Shown here: piece by piece, positions 8,420 through 19,000 of the stretch
Numbering within the stretch: position 1 is the stretch's first letter
How the letters are laid out: the number at the start of each line of letters is the position of its first letter
Assembly: GCA_902651635.1 (NCBI GenBank)
Contig: CACRSC010000005.1
Coordinates: 200,032 to 235,256, forward strand
Direction of reading: 5' to 3'
Length of the DNA: 35,225 bases
Source of the DNA: Mastigamoeba balamuthi
Lineage: Eukaryota; Evosea; Mastigamoebida; Mastigamoebidae
Notes under the pieces: model-generated
What the model saw: only the letters and a program-made list of their open reading frames with translations
What the model was told of the DNA's origin: nothing
Database searches by the model: none
Program-made: the position numbers and the translations under genes

Positions 8420-9030
8420 ATGACACCAGTTCTCGTCTCCGGCCCCACGCGATATTTTTCAACCCGTGGAGTCGCCTGCGGGGCTATGCATCGGTGCCTC
8501 TCCCCTGAAATTTGGCTGAACAGTCGAGAGCAACTCAGAGCCACTGCTGTCATGATGAGCACTCGTACTTCTACCCTCATCATGGTAGGCGCTCCTGATG
8601 ACAACACAATTCTTGATTCCATACAGGTAAGGAATCAAGAATTGGAGCTAATCCAATTCAATCTCCTATGTGTTGGTACCTGACCCCCAGGTTTGTGAGC
8701 CCTGACAGTGGCTGAGAACCTGAAGGGTGGGGGGCAGGGACCCGCACTGCTGGTCAGCTGAACTGGTTCACGCAGGAGGACACACAGAGATGTGCACAAG
8801 TCGTTCTTCCTCGTGGTTGCACTGGCACTGACGTGTGGCTATCATTGCCTGGGCCACATGCCCATGAGGCGCAATGCCACTTTGAGAACTTCGCCGACAT
8901 TCATTCTCGGGTGACACTCAGTGTCCCACCATTCGAGAGGTTGATCAAGCAGCACCAGCAGAGCGGAACAGTCGACATGCTGCTTCTGCCTCTCGAGCTC
9001 GTGGGTCCCGTCCCTGCGAACCATCGTTGA
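8420..9030 (+). CDS. Unknown protein, two exons
   Basis: Exon 1 is 8420-8626 and exon 2 is 8776-9030, joined in phase 0 across a 149-nt intron with a textbook donor (CAG|GTAAGG) and acceptor (TTCACGCAG), giving 152 residues and ending in TGA. The product begins MTPVLVSGPTRYFST and ends LLLPLELVGPVPANHR. The middle contains RCAQVVLPRGCTGTDVWLSL and HSRVTLSVPPFERLIKQHQQ. I recognise no family and see no signal peptide or membrane segment. Support for reality comes from the consensus splice sites, phase agreement and host-like codon use. It diverges from the cathepsin B-like gene and lies 119 bp upstream of folliculin on the same strand. Earlier non-coding or coding exons cannot be excluded. Confidence 0.5.
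8607..8644 (+). promoter_or_regulatory. Perfect 14-bp hairpin enclosing a 5' splice site
   Basis: CAATTCTTGATTCC (8607-8620) is exactly complementary to GGAATCAAGAATTG (8631-8644), leaving a 10-nt loop ATACAGGTAA. The exon/intron border of the surrounding gene (CAG|GTAA, cut after 8626) is inside this loop. Such a structure can mask or present a donor site to the U1 snRNP; that role is inferred. Confidence 0.75.
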
Positions 9031-9149
9031 AGATGCACTTGATGTGCGACGTGTCAGATACCGGTATCTTCTTCAGGGCGCCACTGCCGTTGTTGTGGTT
9101 GTGGGCCCCCAAACCGCCGCGAGCGACCGCGGGAAACCAGACCCAACCC

Positions 9150-11330
9150 ATGCTGGGCCCCGACGCGCTCGAGGTCGCCGAGCCCGCGCTGTCGGTGAAC
9201 CCCCTGGCGGAGCCCCTGGCGGCGCTCTCGCTGTGCTGCTTCTGCGAGATCCACGGGCCCTCTGTCCTCTTCACCACCCAGGCGCTGCCCCCCGCTTCCC
9301 TCGGCCCCTCCGCCGACCCCTCCGCCGGCCCCGACGCCCCCGGCGACGCCCCCGACGACGCCCACACGCCGCCCGCGCGCCTGCTGCTCGCCTGCGGCCG
9401 CCCCAGGGCCCCCGTGCCCGCGGGGTCCGCGCCGGCCGGGTGGCACGTGGCCAGCGGGTCGCTGCCCGGTGCCTGCGCCGGCAGCTCCGGTGGCGTCAGC
9501 GGGAATGCCGGCGCAGGCACCGCGGGCGCGGGCACGGGGGGCGCGCGCGGCAGGTGCGCCGTCTGCGAGTCGGTGGGCGAGCGCGAGGGGTTCGCCACGC
9601 GCGAGGAGAGGTCCGGGGCCCTGCTCGTCTCGCGCCGCGCCTGCTCCGAGTCGCACGCGTTTGTCCGCCAGGTCCGAGGAGGGGGTTGTTTTTCTCTCCC
9701 AGTTTCCGCGCCCTCTTCAATTGACTCTGATTGCTTTTTGTTTCCATTTCCCTGAATGCGGGAAAGGCGAAATTGAATTCGGATTGTTTCTGAGAAATGC
9801 CTGCGCGCGGGCGGCCGGCCACGGGGCAGGCGTGCGTGCGGGCGCTCAGCTGCGAGTGGGCGCCGCGCGAGAAGCTGCCGGGCGCGCGCCTGCCGCCGCC
9901 TGTGATGTTCGGGGGCAGCGCGAGCACGGGCGACGGCTGGCACACGCTCGCGTACACGTTCCGCGTCGACGACGCCCGCGCGCGCGGGGCGCTGCGCTGG
10001 TACGCGCTGCTCGTGTGCTCGCGCGACGTCTCGCTGCTCGTCGCCGCCTCGTGCGCCGGCTGGCTCGAGCGCCGCCTCGCGCCCTTCATCCTCGACGTGC
10101 AGTCGCGCGCCACGGCGCTCATGTCGCGCGACGTCGGCGCCGGTACTCGGGCCACGCCCGTCGTCTCCGCCGCGTCTGCCGCCGCTCTCTGACACGGGGG
10201 CAGGGGGGCTCTACGGGTCGCCGCCGCCCGAGGTGCTGGGGTCGGCGTCGTCGTTCAGGAGGAAGCTCGCGTTTGCCAACGCCGCTGCGCCCGCGCCGCC
10301 GCGCACGTCGTCGTCGATGCTCAACACGCCCGTCTCGGCGTTCCAGCAGCGCCAGGCCGCGCCGCAGCTGCGCACGCTGGCCGAGCTCGCGGGCGTCTCG
10401 CCGCACGCGCTCTACAAGCGCCTGCACGCGACGGCCGTCGCGGCGCTCGTCGACTGCGACCGCTGGCTCTTCACGCCGCCGCGGGCGCTGCGCTCGCCGC
10501 ACCTCGTCAGCGCGCGCAGGCCCACGGCGTCGCCGCAGGGCGGCACGTGCAGCCCGCGCGCCATGGCCGAGCTGCAGCAGCTGCACGACGTCGCGGCGGC
10601 CCTGGGCCCGCGCGGGGCCCGCGCGCTGCTGCACCACGTGCTCTCGGGCGACCAGGTCGTCGTGCGCTGCGCCTCGGGCGCCGAGGGCCGCGCGACGGTG
10701 CGCGCCGTGGCGTCGGTGCTGCCCGAGCCGCTGCGCGAGGGCGCCGTCTGCGAGTGGAGCGCCGTCTACCGGCAGCCGGGCGAGTACCGCGTCGTCGGCG
10801 TCCCGCTCGAGGCCGAGATCCCGCCCATCGCCACCATCGGCGTCGCCCCGGCCGAGGGCCCCAGCGTGGCCCCGCGGCCGCCGTGGTACAGGCGCCTGTT
10901 CGCGCCGTCGTCGGCCACGGCGTCGGCGTCGGCGGCGGTGGCGAGGCGGCTGATGCTGCTGCACAGGAGGCCGTCGCACGTGGTGCTGACGGTGGGCACC
11001 GACGAGGACCAGCGGCTGCACGCGCGCATCGACGCGCCCGACACGGGCGAGCAGTGCACGGCGCTCGGCGAGGCCGTGGAGCGGGCACTCGTGTCGGAGC
11101 TGGGCGCGCTGCTGCTGGGGATGCGCCTGGGGGCCCTGCACGAGCGCTGGCTGAGCCACGCGCGGCTCTTCCGGTGCATGCGCATGTGCGGCGCCCTCGA
11201 CGTCTCCCAGGGCTCCAGGGCCATACCGGCGGCCCTGGCCGCGCTGGGCGCCGAGCGGAGGGACCTCCCCGTGCTCTGCTTCTGGTCGGCCACGCTGCGC
11301 GGCTGCCTGTTCGCGAGGCCTCGGAAGTGA
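9150..11330 (+). CDS. FLCN: Folliculin
   Basis: Exons 9150-9671, 9830-10142 and 10204-11330 join in phases 0 and 1 to give 653 residues. The product follows folliculin along its length: an N-terminal longin-type start SLCCFCEIHGPSVLFTT, then SHAFVRQACVRALSCEW spanning the first junction (closely resembling the human SIVRQACVRSLSCE region), a lengthy WYALLVCSRDVSLLV strand, and a C-terminal DENN-like half with ALLHHVLSGDQVVVR and LPVLCFWSATLRGCLF. In animals and yeast folliculin acts with FNIP as a GAP for RagC/D on lysosomes, linking nutrient state to TORC1. The N-terminal linker is enriched in Pro/Ala/Gly. An AT-rich island with AATTGAATT lies in intron 1. The ATG at 9150 is chosen because it is the nearest in-frame start before the conserved FCEIHGP; an extended N-terminus is possible. 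Confidence 0.9.
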
Positions 11331-11871
11331 AGTCCGGAGGCCCTCTCGCGCACCAAGCAGGCAGTGGCCGTGCACAGAATGTACATCAAACGCTGGTCGA
11401 CCAGACTCTGCCGCTGTCACGCCGCCAGCAGTAGCACTGCGCACTGCTATCCAGCAGGCAGGGGACCGCAAAGCGGAACGCCGGCTTCACGGTGACAGTG
11501 GACAATGACTACCATCGGCGACTTTGAAAAAAGGGGAGCGAGCGACCGCGGAGACCAGTGAGTGGCTCTGAGCCAGCTGCCCTCGTGCTGTCTGCCATGC
11601 CACAAAGCACACAGGGGCAGGCAGAGCACAGCACTCCGAGACCTCGCCATCAGCGCTGCCCTGCCTGCGTGTTGTCTACGGACGCAAAGTGGCAGCAAAG
11701 GCACAGCAGAGCACACCACTAGGGACCGAACTGATGAGCAGTCCTCCTGCCAGTGTTGGATAAACAGAGGGAGCGCAGGGGACGAGCAGAGGGTGCGATG
11801 GCGCGCCTCGTGTCCTCAGCGACAGGCACGGGGGCAGTTAGCGCAGCCACCAGGGGGAAGCCCGGGCGAGC
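11331..11871. other. Convergent 3' intergenic region
   Basis: This lies between the stops of folliculin (plus) and the cathepsin L-like gene (minus). Short ORFs exist on both strands but none has recognisable content or credible splice sites. No AATAAA is evident. I see no RNA gene. Confidence 0.5.
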
Positions 11872-12807
11872 CTAGGCGACGATGGTGGAGAGCATGCTGT
11901 TGATGCCGCACATGTTCTTGCCGCGGGCCAGGCGGATGTAGCCGTTCTCGCCCCACGAGGACCCCCACGAGTTGCGGACGGTCCAGTACTGCTTGCCGTT
12001 CTCGGTGCCGTAGCCGACGAGGGCGACGCCGTGGTCGAGGTTGGTGCCGCACTTGGTCGAGTCGAGGATGCCCGTGTTGTAGTTCTGGAAGACCGACGTG
12101 TCGGCCTCGATGGCCACCGAGAGCGGGCCGTACTGCTTGAGGTACGAGATGACCGTCTCGTCCGACTTGACCTCGCCGAGGTCCTTGCTCGTGGAGAACT
12201 GGTACTTGGCCGTGAACGACTTGCACGAGGGCACCGAGCCGCTGCCCGAGACGTAGGGGTACGCGGCCTCGGTGGCCAGGCCGTTCTGGAGGATGTACGT
12301 GTCGGCGTTGGTCATCAGGCCGCCGTTGCAGCCCGAGTCGGTCTTGTCGCACGAGACGAGCTGCTGCTCCGAGAGGCTCACGACCTCCTGGTTCTTCCGG
12401 TACCACGCGCCCTCGGCGTTGGCGATGGCGCTGAACGCCCAGCACGACCCGCACTGCGCCTGGTCCTTGACGGCCGGCAGCCACGGCCTCATGTCGAGCG
12501 AGTCGTCGTTGGAGTCGGCGACGACGGCAAAGTCCGCGGGGATGCGGCCCTGCAGCCTCGTCGTGTAGAGCGCCTTGAACTCGGCGTTGGTCAGGTCCGA
12601 GAACTTGTTGAGGCCGAAGCGGGCGCCGTGGTTCTCCATGTTGAGGCGGTTGACGACGGCCTGGTTCTCCTCGAAGACGTGCAGGCGGTACTTGGCCTCG
12701 GAGGCCGTGTAGACCTTGCCGTGCGCCTTGGCCCACGAGCGGAACGCGTCGACAGACGAGGCCGAGGCCACGGCTGCCAGCACGAGCACTGCGATGATCG
12801 CCTTCAT
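11872..12807 (-). CDS. Cathepsin L-like cysteine protease, intact
   Basis: A single-exon 311-residue papain-family (C1A) preproenzyme. Residues 1-18 are a signal peptide (MKAIIAVLVLAAVASASS). The I29 propeptide follows, with an ERFNIN-type pattern around residues 38-54 and GLNKFSDLTNAEF. The mature domain carries QCGSCWAF (oxyanion Gln118 and nucleophile Cys122), SGCNGGLM, LDHGVALVGYG (His259) and RNSWGSSWG (Asn279). All catalytic residues are present, so a secreted or lysosomal endopeptidase is expected. The ATG at 12805-12807 is preferred because it places the signal peptide at the start. The gene lacks introns, unlike most neighbours, and has no frame break. It is not a duplicate of the cathepsin B-like gene 4 kb away; the two belong to different subfamilies. 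Confidence 0.93.
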   Translation of the reverse strand: MKAIIAVLVLAAVASASSVDAFRSWAKAHGKVYTASEAKYRLHVFEENQAVVNRLNMENHGARFGLNKFSDLTNAEFKALYTTRLQGRIPADFAVVADSNDDSLDMRPWLPAVKDQAQCGSCWAFSAIANAEGAWYRKNQEVVSLSEQQLVSCDKTDSGCNGGLMTNADTYILQNGLATEAAYPYVSGSGSVPSCKSFTAKYQFSTSKDLGEVKSDETVISYLKQYGPLSVAIEADTSVFQNYNTGILDSTKCGTNLDHGVALVGYGTENGKQYWTVRNSWGSSWGENGYIRLARGKNMCGINSMLSTIVA

Positions 12808-13060
12808 TGGCACTGCTGCTGGGGTTTGGTTTGCTGTTGGTGTTCTGAGGCTCTGAGTACTGCAGATTCAGCGGATGTCATTCACCGTGAGGGGGTGTTC
12901 GCCCACACCGAACACTCCAGGGGGGTATCTCCGATGACGAGGGAGAACACGCTTACGAGGGTTTCCTTGCCCAGAAACGGGGCTCCTCGGCGGATGCCCG
13001 CAGCCCACACCCCCACACCCGGGCCTCCGGTGTGGAACGCTGCCGCCTATCGAGGGGCTC
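12808..13060. promoter_or_regulatory. Upstream region of the cathepsin L-like gene
   Basis: Non-coding by content. It includes a T/G-rich leader just before the ATG and a hairpin-like GGTGTTCGCCCACACCGAACA near 12894-12915. Promoter function is assumed from position. Confidence 0.3.
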
Positions 13061-13770
13061 ATGCAGATGCGGCCTGGCTTCTTCTGGGTCCACTCTTTTC
13101 GGAGCCACCGATCGGGTCTGAACACGCATCCTGGAGGAGCAGCGGTGCCCATCGCCACTCAGCGCAGGTTCGGAGCATCCGATGTGCATGTGGGCACATT
13201 GGTATCGGCGATGGAAACATACCTTTCTTTCCGCGTCACAGAAGAGGTCGAGCAGGTACCGCCGCGCCCGATGGGGTCTGCGCCGCCCTGCTACTGACGC
13301 CGAGCGCGCTGATCGTCTAGTCCAAACACCCGAGTATACGGGGCTGTCGCTACCCCTTGTGTGCAGAGGTTGTATGGCGATGGAGGCGTAAGTCAGCACA
13401 GTGGAATCGCTTCCGCTGCCGAGGTTTGTTGTGCGAGGCAGAGGAAGGGCAATCAGAGCGGGTCGCTGAGCTGCGTGAGAGAGTGGTGCAGCGCGGCGCC
13501 CAGCAGACATCACGAGGGGATCTACGCGGCCCTCGCTCTCCGAGAACTCACGAGGCCCCCGGAGGCGTCGGCGAGCGACTGCATGAGCGAGCGGGAGAGT
13601 CGTCACCGATGCCCAGCGCGAACACTCTACTCTACAGCTCAAGGGGTCGCTCTCGTTCTTGGTACAGCATTTCAGGAGTCCAGTGTTGCGGTATGTTCAA
13701 TCGGAGCCGCGGAAGGCCCTCTCACAGTCTACCCTTGAGGCAGAGCTTGCGTCCCTCTGTCGTCGAGTAG
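13061..13770 (+). CDS. Doubtful three-exon gene
   Basis: A tentative model: 13061-13249, 13321-13390 and 13438-13770. Both junctions keep phase: CAG|GTACCG...CGTCTAG, then GGC|GTAAGTC...GAGGCAG. The product starts MQMRPGFFWVHSFRSHRSG and includes EGQSERVAELRERVVQRGAQ, a plausible short coiled coil. Support is only splice-site quality and phase agreement. No family is recognised, another frame through 13460-13600 is equally open, and the model overlaps the last 49 coding bases of the convergent phosphodiesterase gene. It may be simply intergenic sequence. Confidence 0.22.
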
Positions 13771-15254
13771 TTGATGGCGCAGACCCTGCTCCTCACGCAG
13801 TCCGGGTCGCACGACTGCTCCGGGGCGTCGGGATTGGCCATGCGGAGCCTCAGGTACCGCCTCACATTCCTCGTAGCTACGCTCGTACCCAGCAGCGACT
13901 CCCACGACTCTGTCGACAGGTTGCGCAGCCCCCACGCGCTCCGAGCGGAATACCCCCGCACGAGAACGACCTCGGGGCTCTCTTCGTAGGTGGCCGCCGT
14001 CATGTTGACGTGCAGCTGCTCGTAGTCGAAGAGCTCGCCAGTCGAGGGCTCGTAGTGCCACACTCGGACAGCTGGCCAGACTCCGCGCTTGCTGCCTCCG
14101 CTGTACGGCGTCAGCGACGGCACGACGTAGACGTGACCGACAGCCCTGAGGGTCTCGGGGTCGCGAACTATGCGCAGCTCGTCGAGGTGGGTGTGCCCAG
14201 CGAACTGGCCCCTGACCACGTCCGAGTACTGGGCCACCAGCCCCGAGTACCACTCGTTGAACTCTTCCCTGAGGTCCGACTGCCAACGGGGATGTGGGCG
14301 AGGATCCACACGGCCTCACCGCTTCTGCGCGCCTCCGCGAGAACGGACTCTGCAAAGGTCTTCTGTCCCCGAGGGTCCGGCATGTCGCCCACCAGTAGGT
14401 TCTGCTTGGCGTAGTAGTTGACGTTGAGGGCCAGCACTCGGACCCTTTCGGCGACCTTTATCTGGTAGAATGCCCCACTGACACGATGCACCCGTCAGTG
14501 GCTAGCAGAACGACAGGAAGGAGAGGGCGTACCGCTTGACAGTCTCCTGGTATCGGGCGACGATAGCCATTTGGACCAGATGGCATTGAGGTCATCGAGC
14601 AGCGAGAGATTTCCGAAGGCCGAGACGTTGTACAGCGGGTACACATCGTGGTTTCCCATCACGGGGAGCACAATAGAGTCTGGAGCTTTCCCCCCATGAG
14701 AAGAGTACGGGGGGGGGAACGGGACTCTATCCGACTCACCGGGGAAGTACTTGTCGAATGCCCCGAAGATGTCTTTGCTGGCCTCGATTATCCTTGAGTC
14801 AAACTCGGACAGGACCATGTGGCTGGAGCTGTCTCCTGTGTACACGATGAAGTCGGGCGACGGGTAGAGGTCGTGAAGGGCACGCATCGCCTCGTACACC
14901 AGAGCCCTGGGTGCGTCGCACATGGGCGCTCCGAAGGGTCCTGGGAGGGAAGGTGCGGTGTTTGTGTTAATACGGGGTAGGATCACCTGACAAGCACCTG
15001 AATGACCCTTTCCGATGTCCAGCGTGTGGCAGCACGGCAACTTCGCGACAGAAAAAAAGGCACAGTCTGTGGGAGCGCCTGTGAAGTCAACGGCGTGAGC
15101 AAGGGCATTGGGAGGATAACCTCAACGCAGAGCCACTGGGCGCACCGAGCGCGTAGGAATTGTCGAGGTGAATGTCAGTCACGTGGGCGAAGTACCGCGG
15201 AGTGGCCGATGCCACCACGGCCAGAAAGACGAGAACTGCCAGGAAGCACTGCAT
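13722..15254 (-). CDS. Acid sphingomyelinase-like metallophosphodiesterase (possibly frame-damaged)
   Basis: Exon 1 starts at ATG 15254 and encodes a signal peptide (CFLAVLVFLAVVASA) followed by RYFAHVTDIHLDNSY. A 205-nt intron (15145-14941, GTGCGC...CTCCCAG) joins it in phase to GPFGAPMCDAP. Calcineurin-like metal-binding motifs follow in order: DIHLD, YTGDSS, MGNHDVYP, WILAHIP and GQFAGHTHLDE. The CDxP segment, ETVKR/GAFYQ and LNVNYYAKQN identify the ASM/SMPDL branch, which hydrolyses phosphodiesters such as sphingomyelin or nucleotides in lysosomes or outside the cell. A further intron lies at about 14529-14473. Two frame breaks remain: between SKWLS and ETVKR (near 14555) and between AHIPVG and SDLREEF (near 14285). 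No acceptable intron repairs either, so this is a recent pseudogene or contains assembly errors. Confidence 0.75.
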
Positions 15255-16006
15255 CCGCGCTCTTGAGAAGGGACAGACAGTCTTGGACCAAACAGGGTCT
15301 GTCAACGATTCATATTTTTGCCCTTTCGTAGCCTTCCACGATCCCGGCGCTCAACTCCAACGACCACGTTCGACTGATGGCCGCAACTCGTGCCTACCGA
15401 CATCCCTGATTTCGATTGCATCTGGATGGAGCTTGATGATCGAAACACCTCCACATTGAGAGCCACAGTACTAGCTGATGACATTCGTTTTCATGACCTC
15501 TCTGAAATCGGTGGGCAAGCAGCCCCCGGCAGAGACCCTAAGAGAAGTTGTCGTGCTTCTTAAGCTTCAGCCCTACACGAAAAAGACCGCGGGGTTCTTG
15601 TCGGTGATCGCCTCATTAGGCGTGCACGTGCCATTGTTGACGAGCTCACCGGTTAGGGCTCGAGGTTTCACACACGTACGGCAAGCCAGCAGATCTCCTC
15701 CTGCTTCCTCAATGGCGGGGCGGAGACGGGGCAACCACCCCTGAGGGTATTGGGGTTTGCAAACGATGGGTGGCGAGCCCCACATCTGAGGTCCGACTGA
15801 CCACTGGGCTTTGCGCGAGTTTCAATCACATCTGTTGAACTTCGCGGACACCCACGTACACAGCATACCAGAGGCGAAGAACACTAGTGTTTTCCCTGTG
15901 AAATGAAGACACTCGATTAATCTGCGCATGTAAACTGAATCCCCTGGTCTGCAGAATTTGACAAAACGTATTTTGCTTCAATCCCATTTCCCACGCAGAA
16001 CAGAGT
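15255..16006. other. Intergenic region with a possible orphan exon
   Basis: Between the phosphodiesterase start and the GTPase stop. On the minus strand, 15573-15743 follows an acceptor-like CAATACCCTCAG and is open to a TAG with Cys-containing text (DLLACRTCVKPRALTGELVNN), which might be a terminal exon of a decayed gene. No donor partner is identified. The rest shows nothing recognisable. Confidence 0.3.
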
Positions 16007-19000
16007 CTAGAGAGTGCGGATGACAGCTGCTTTCTCACACCACGGACACTTGCTACTCCTGGCACAACACATTTTGCAGAACAGCGCACTTCCTCGAGGA
16101 AGCTGATTTCCGCATTTGCAGTTGAAGTAGCGGTCGAGGACCTTCACTTCCCTGCAGAGCGGGCACTCACCAGCAATCTGCACACGGTTTTTCCTCAGTA
16201 GCATACGGAGCTCCGCAGCGAGGCCATCAATCTGCTGGATCAGGTGCCCCGTGACTTTCCCGATGATATCCTTGAGGTTTGTCTGTAGCGTGGTATCGAA
16301 GTGGTCCATCATGGCCGTCTTCATGCCTGGCTCCCGTTCAGCACAGAGAAACAGCTGATTCCACTCCTTGAGAGACCGGATCACCCCCCTGATGTTGTTG
16401 ATGGTTCCATACCAACGGGAAACTGCTGTAGTCCACTCGTACTTGAGCAGTTCGATCGCTTTGTCATCCACGAGCTCCGAACAGAGTTCAGTGAGGCTCA
16501 CATTGAGCTTCTTTTTGAGCCTTTTCCAGCTCCCTTCGCATTCTGACTGGATCTCGTCCGCCAGGCTCTCTGCGAGGTCCCAGCTATGGTAGACACCCCT
16601 ACGGTGGCAGAGAGCCATCATGACCATATGGCCTCCTTTCCTCTCCCCACACTCGCGGAACTCGCGGTTGGCTGAGCTCCAGATGCCGACATGACTGACT
16701 ACCTCTTGAAGCTTCTGGATTGCAGTGTGGATGTTGTCCTGTGCTGTCTCCCAGACCTCGTCCACTCTCTGCTGTTGGTTTATCAACCCTGTGCGGCGTT
16801 CGAACTCTGCCTCTGACATCTGGGACTCCTGGGGCAGGCCTTCCTGTCCGACGGGCATCTCCTCCTCGCTCTGCTCAGCGGTTTGTTTGTTCTCACGGAA
16901 CCTCTTCTTTTCCTGTTCCCTCTGTAGGGCGTTCTGCAGCTCCTCCCTGTTCCTGTTCTGGTTCTCTTCGCGGAGGCAGCAGTGCTTTTTCGCTTCTCTG
17001 TTGATCTTGCCGAGATGCCGGCGCACATTCTTCATCCCCGAGAGAACAGTGTATTCTGTCTGATCCTGGGACCACTGGCTCGAGGTCGCAATGATGTCCT
17101 CTGGCTCGTGCCTTGTGAGCTTCGTGATGTAGTCGGATAGACTGGCCTTCCACTTGGCTATCTCCTCCTCGATCGTCTTTACTCGGCTGACTGTCTTGCG
17201 CCCTCTGACCTGTATTCCATCGAGCTTTGTCCCGATGAACGTCATCCTGTTCACGAACCGCGCCCCGTTTTTGAGCCAATGAGACAGCTTCTTGTTTGTG
17301 GCGTAGTTGCAGCCGAAGGGGATCACCATGAACACCTCGTCTGCCCGGTTTGCGAGATTAACGACCTCGGTGGTAGTCCCCATGTACTCGTCGTCAATCC
17401 CGGGCATGTCGAGCAGAACGACCCTCTCTCCAATCTTGGAGAGACTCTTTGGTACCAGAACCACGGCATTGGCAATCAGAGGCCACACGTCCCTGAGATC
17501 CTCTGGTTTGAATTCCTCCTCGGAGTACTCCATATCGCTCCCCTCCTCATCACTACCCGCCTCGGCATCCTCTTCATCACCCTCGTCCTCTCCCTCTTCG
17601 TTGTCTTCTCCATTCTCCTCCTCTGACTCGCTCTGCTCCATGCTGCTTCCTGAGCCTGATTCCTCCTCCGAACCACCAGAGCTGGACCCACTGCCAGTGG
17701 TTTCTGCACTGGAATCGTCCGAGTCACAAGATTCTTCTGCACCTGACTCGCCTGAACCCGAGCCAGCAGGATGCGATTCATCCGAGGGTTTGGCGCCCGA
17801 GGGAGTAGCCGACTTGAGAATTGCGTTCACCTCCTCGGCGGTGTCGCAATGGAACACAATACAGTGGTTGTGCTCGAGCAGCCCCAGCACCTCGTCGCTC
17901 GTTTCCTCGATGGCGCCGGCCGACCTGAAGACGCCCTTGAGCTTCTCGATCGCCGGTTTGGGGTTGCAGCCCCCGCGAGAGTATACAGCCACGAGCTCCT
18001 TCATTGCGAACTCGGTGGACTTGCGGCACTCCTCGTCCTCCTGGTCCTTCCCAACGAGAATGGCGAGGTTCTGCGTCAGCTTGCGGCTCCACGCCTCCCT
18101 GTCGTAGTCCACGTGTGAGGCTCACAGCGCAGCGGGCAACGGTGCGTACACAGAGTACAGGAAGATGCGGACCTCGAACTGCTCCTCGTCGGCGTCGCAG
18201 CAGGTGCGGGCGAGGATGGGGAAGGCGGTGCACGAGGTGATGCTGGCGGGCTCGCGGACGACGAAGATCTCCTGGCCAATGACGTCGTTGAGCAAGCAGC
18301 TCTTGCCCGCCCCTGTCTCGCCATACACGCACACAACCTGGTCGTCGTCGTCGATGCCCCACTCCTCGGGCCTCTTGGGCAGGGCCTCGCCATGCCCCTG
18401 CTGCACTGCCTCTGCGGTGGCTACTGGCGCCGCAGCTGCTGGGGCGTTGTTGCTGTTGCTGCTGCCACCTGCAGACCCGCTGGCTGGCTGCGACGTCGCC
18501 CGTACTTCGTCTCCCCTGGGGGCTGCGGGGGCCTCGCTGGGTGTCTCGTGTGCGATAACCGCGTCGCTCGCCCTGGTTGTGTCGCCCCTTCTTGCCTTCT
18601 TGGCAGGCGCTGGCTCGGCCAACGCCTCAGAGCTGCTGTCCGCCGGCCGGGATGCTGTCTGGGCTGCTGTGTCCTGGTTCTTCTTTCTGGAGGCTGCTGG
18701 GTTCTCGGTCGTCACCTCCGGCTTAACGTCCACTGCCGATCCACTTCCCTGTGCTGTGTTTTCTCTGGCCCTCTTTGCGGGTCCTGGGGCTGCTGGTGCC
18801 TGCTTGCTGCTTGCGTTGCTGCTTCCTGGTGGCCCACTGGCTTCCCGCCCGGTCTCTGGAGGCCTACCTGGGGCTGTTGGTGCATCCCCGTCCTTCTCTG
18901 GCTTGATGTACGTTGTCTTGCCGTCCTCCTGGACTGCGTTGCTAGCTGCCACTGCTGCCTCGGATGTGTTGCTGGTGGTGTCCGTTGGCCCAACGGCTGG

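Noticed and set aside
10119-11471. Long minus-strand open frame opposite folliculin
   Set aside because: It is Arg/His/Gln-rich shadow translation of the folliculin coding strand, with no motif.
12031-13320. Long plus-strand open frame opposite the cathepsin L-like gene
   Set aside because: It is a shadow of a clearly coding minus-strand gene, then runs into intergenic DNA.
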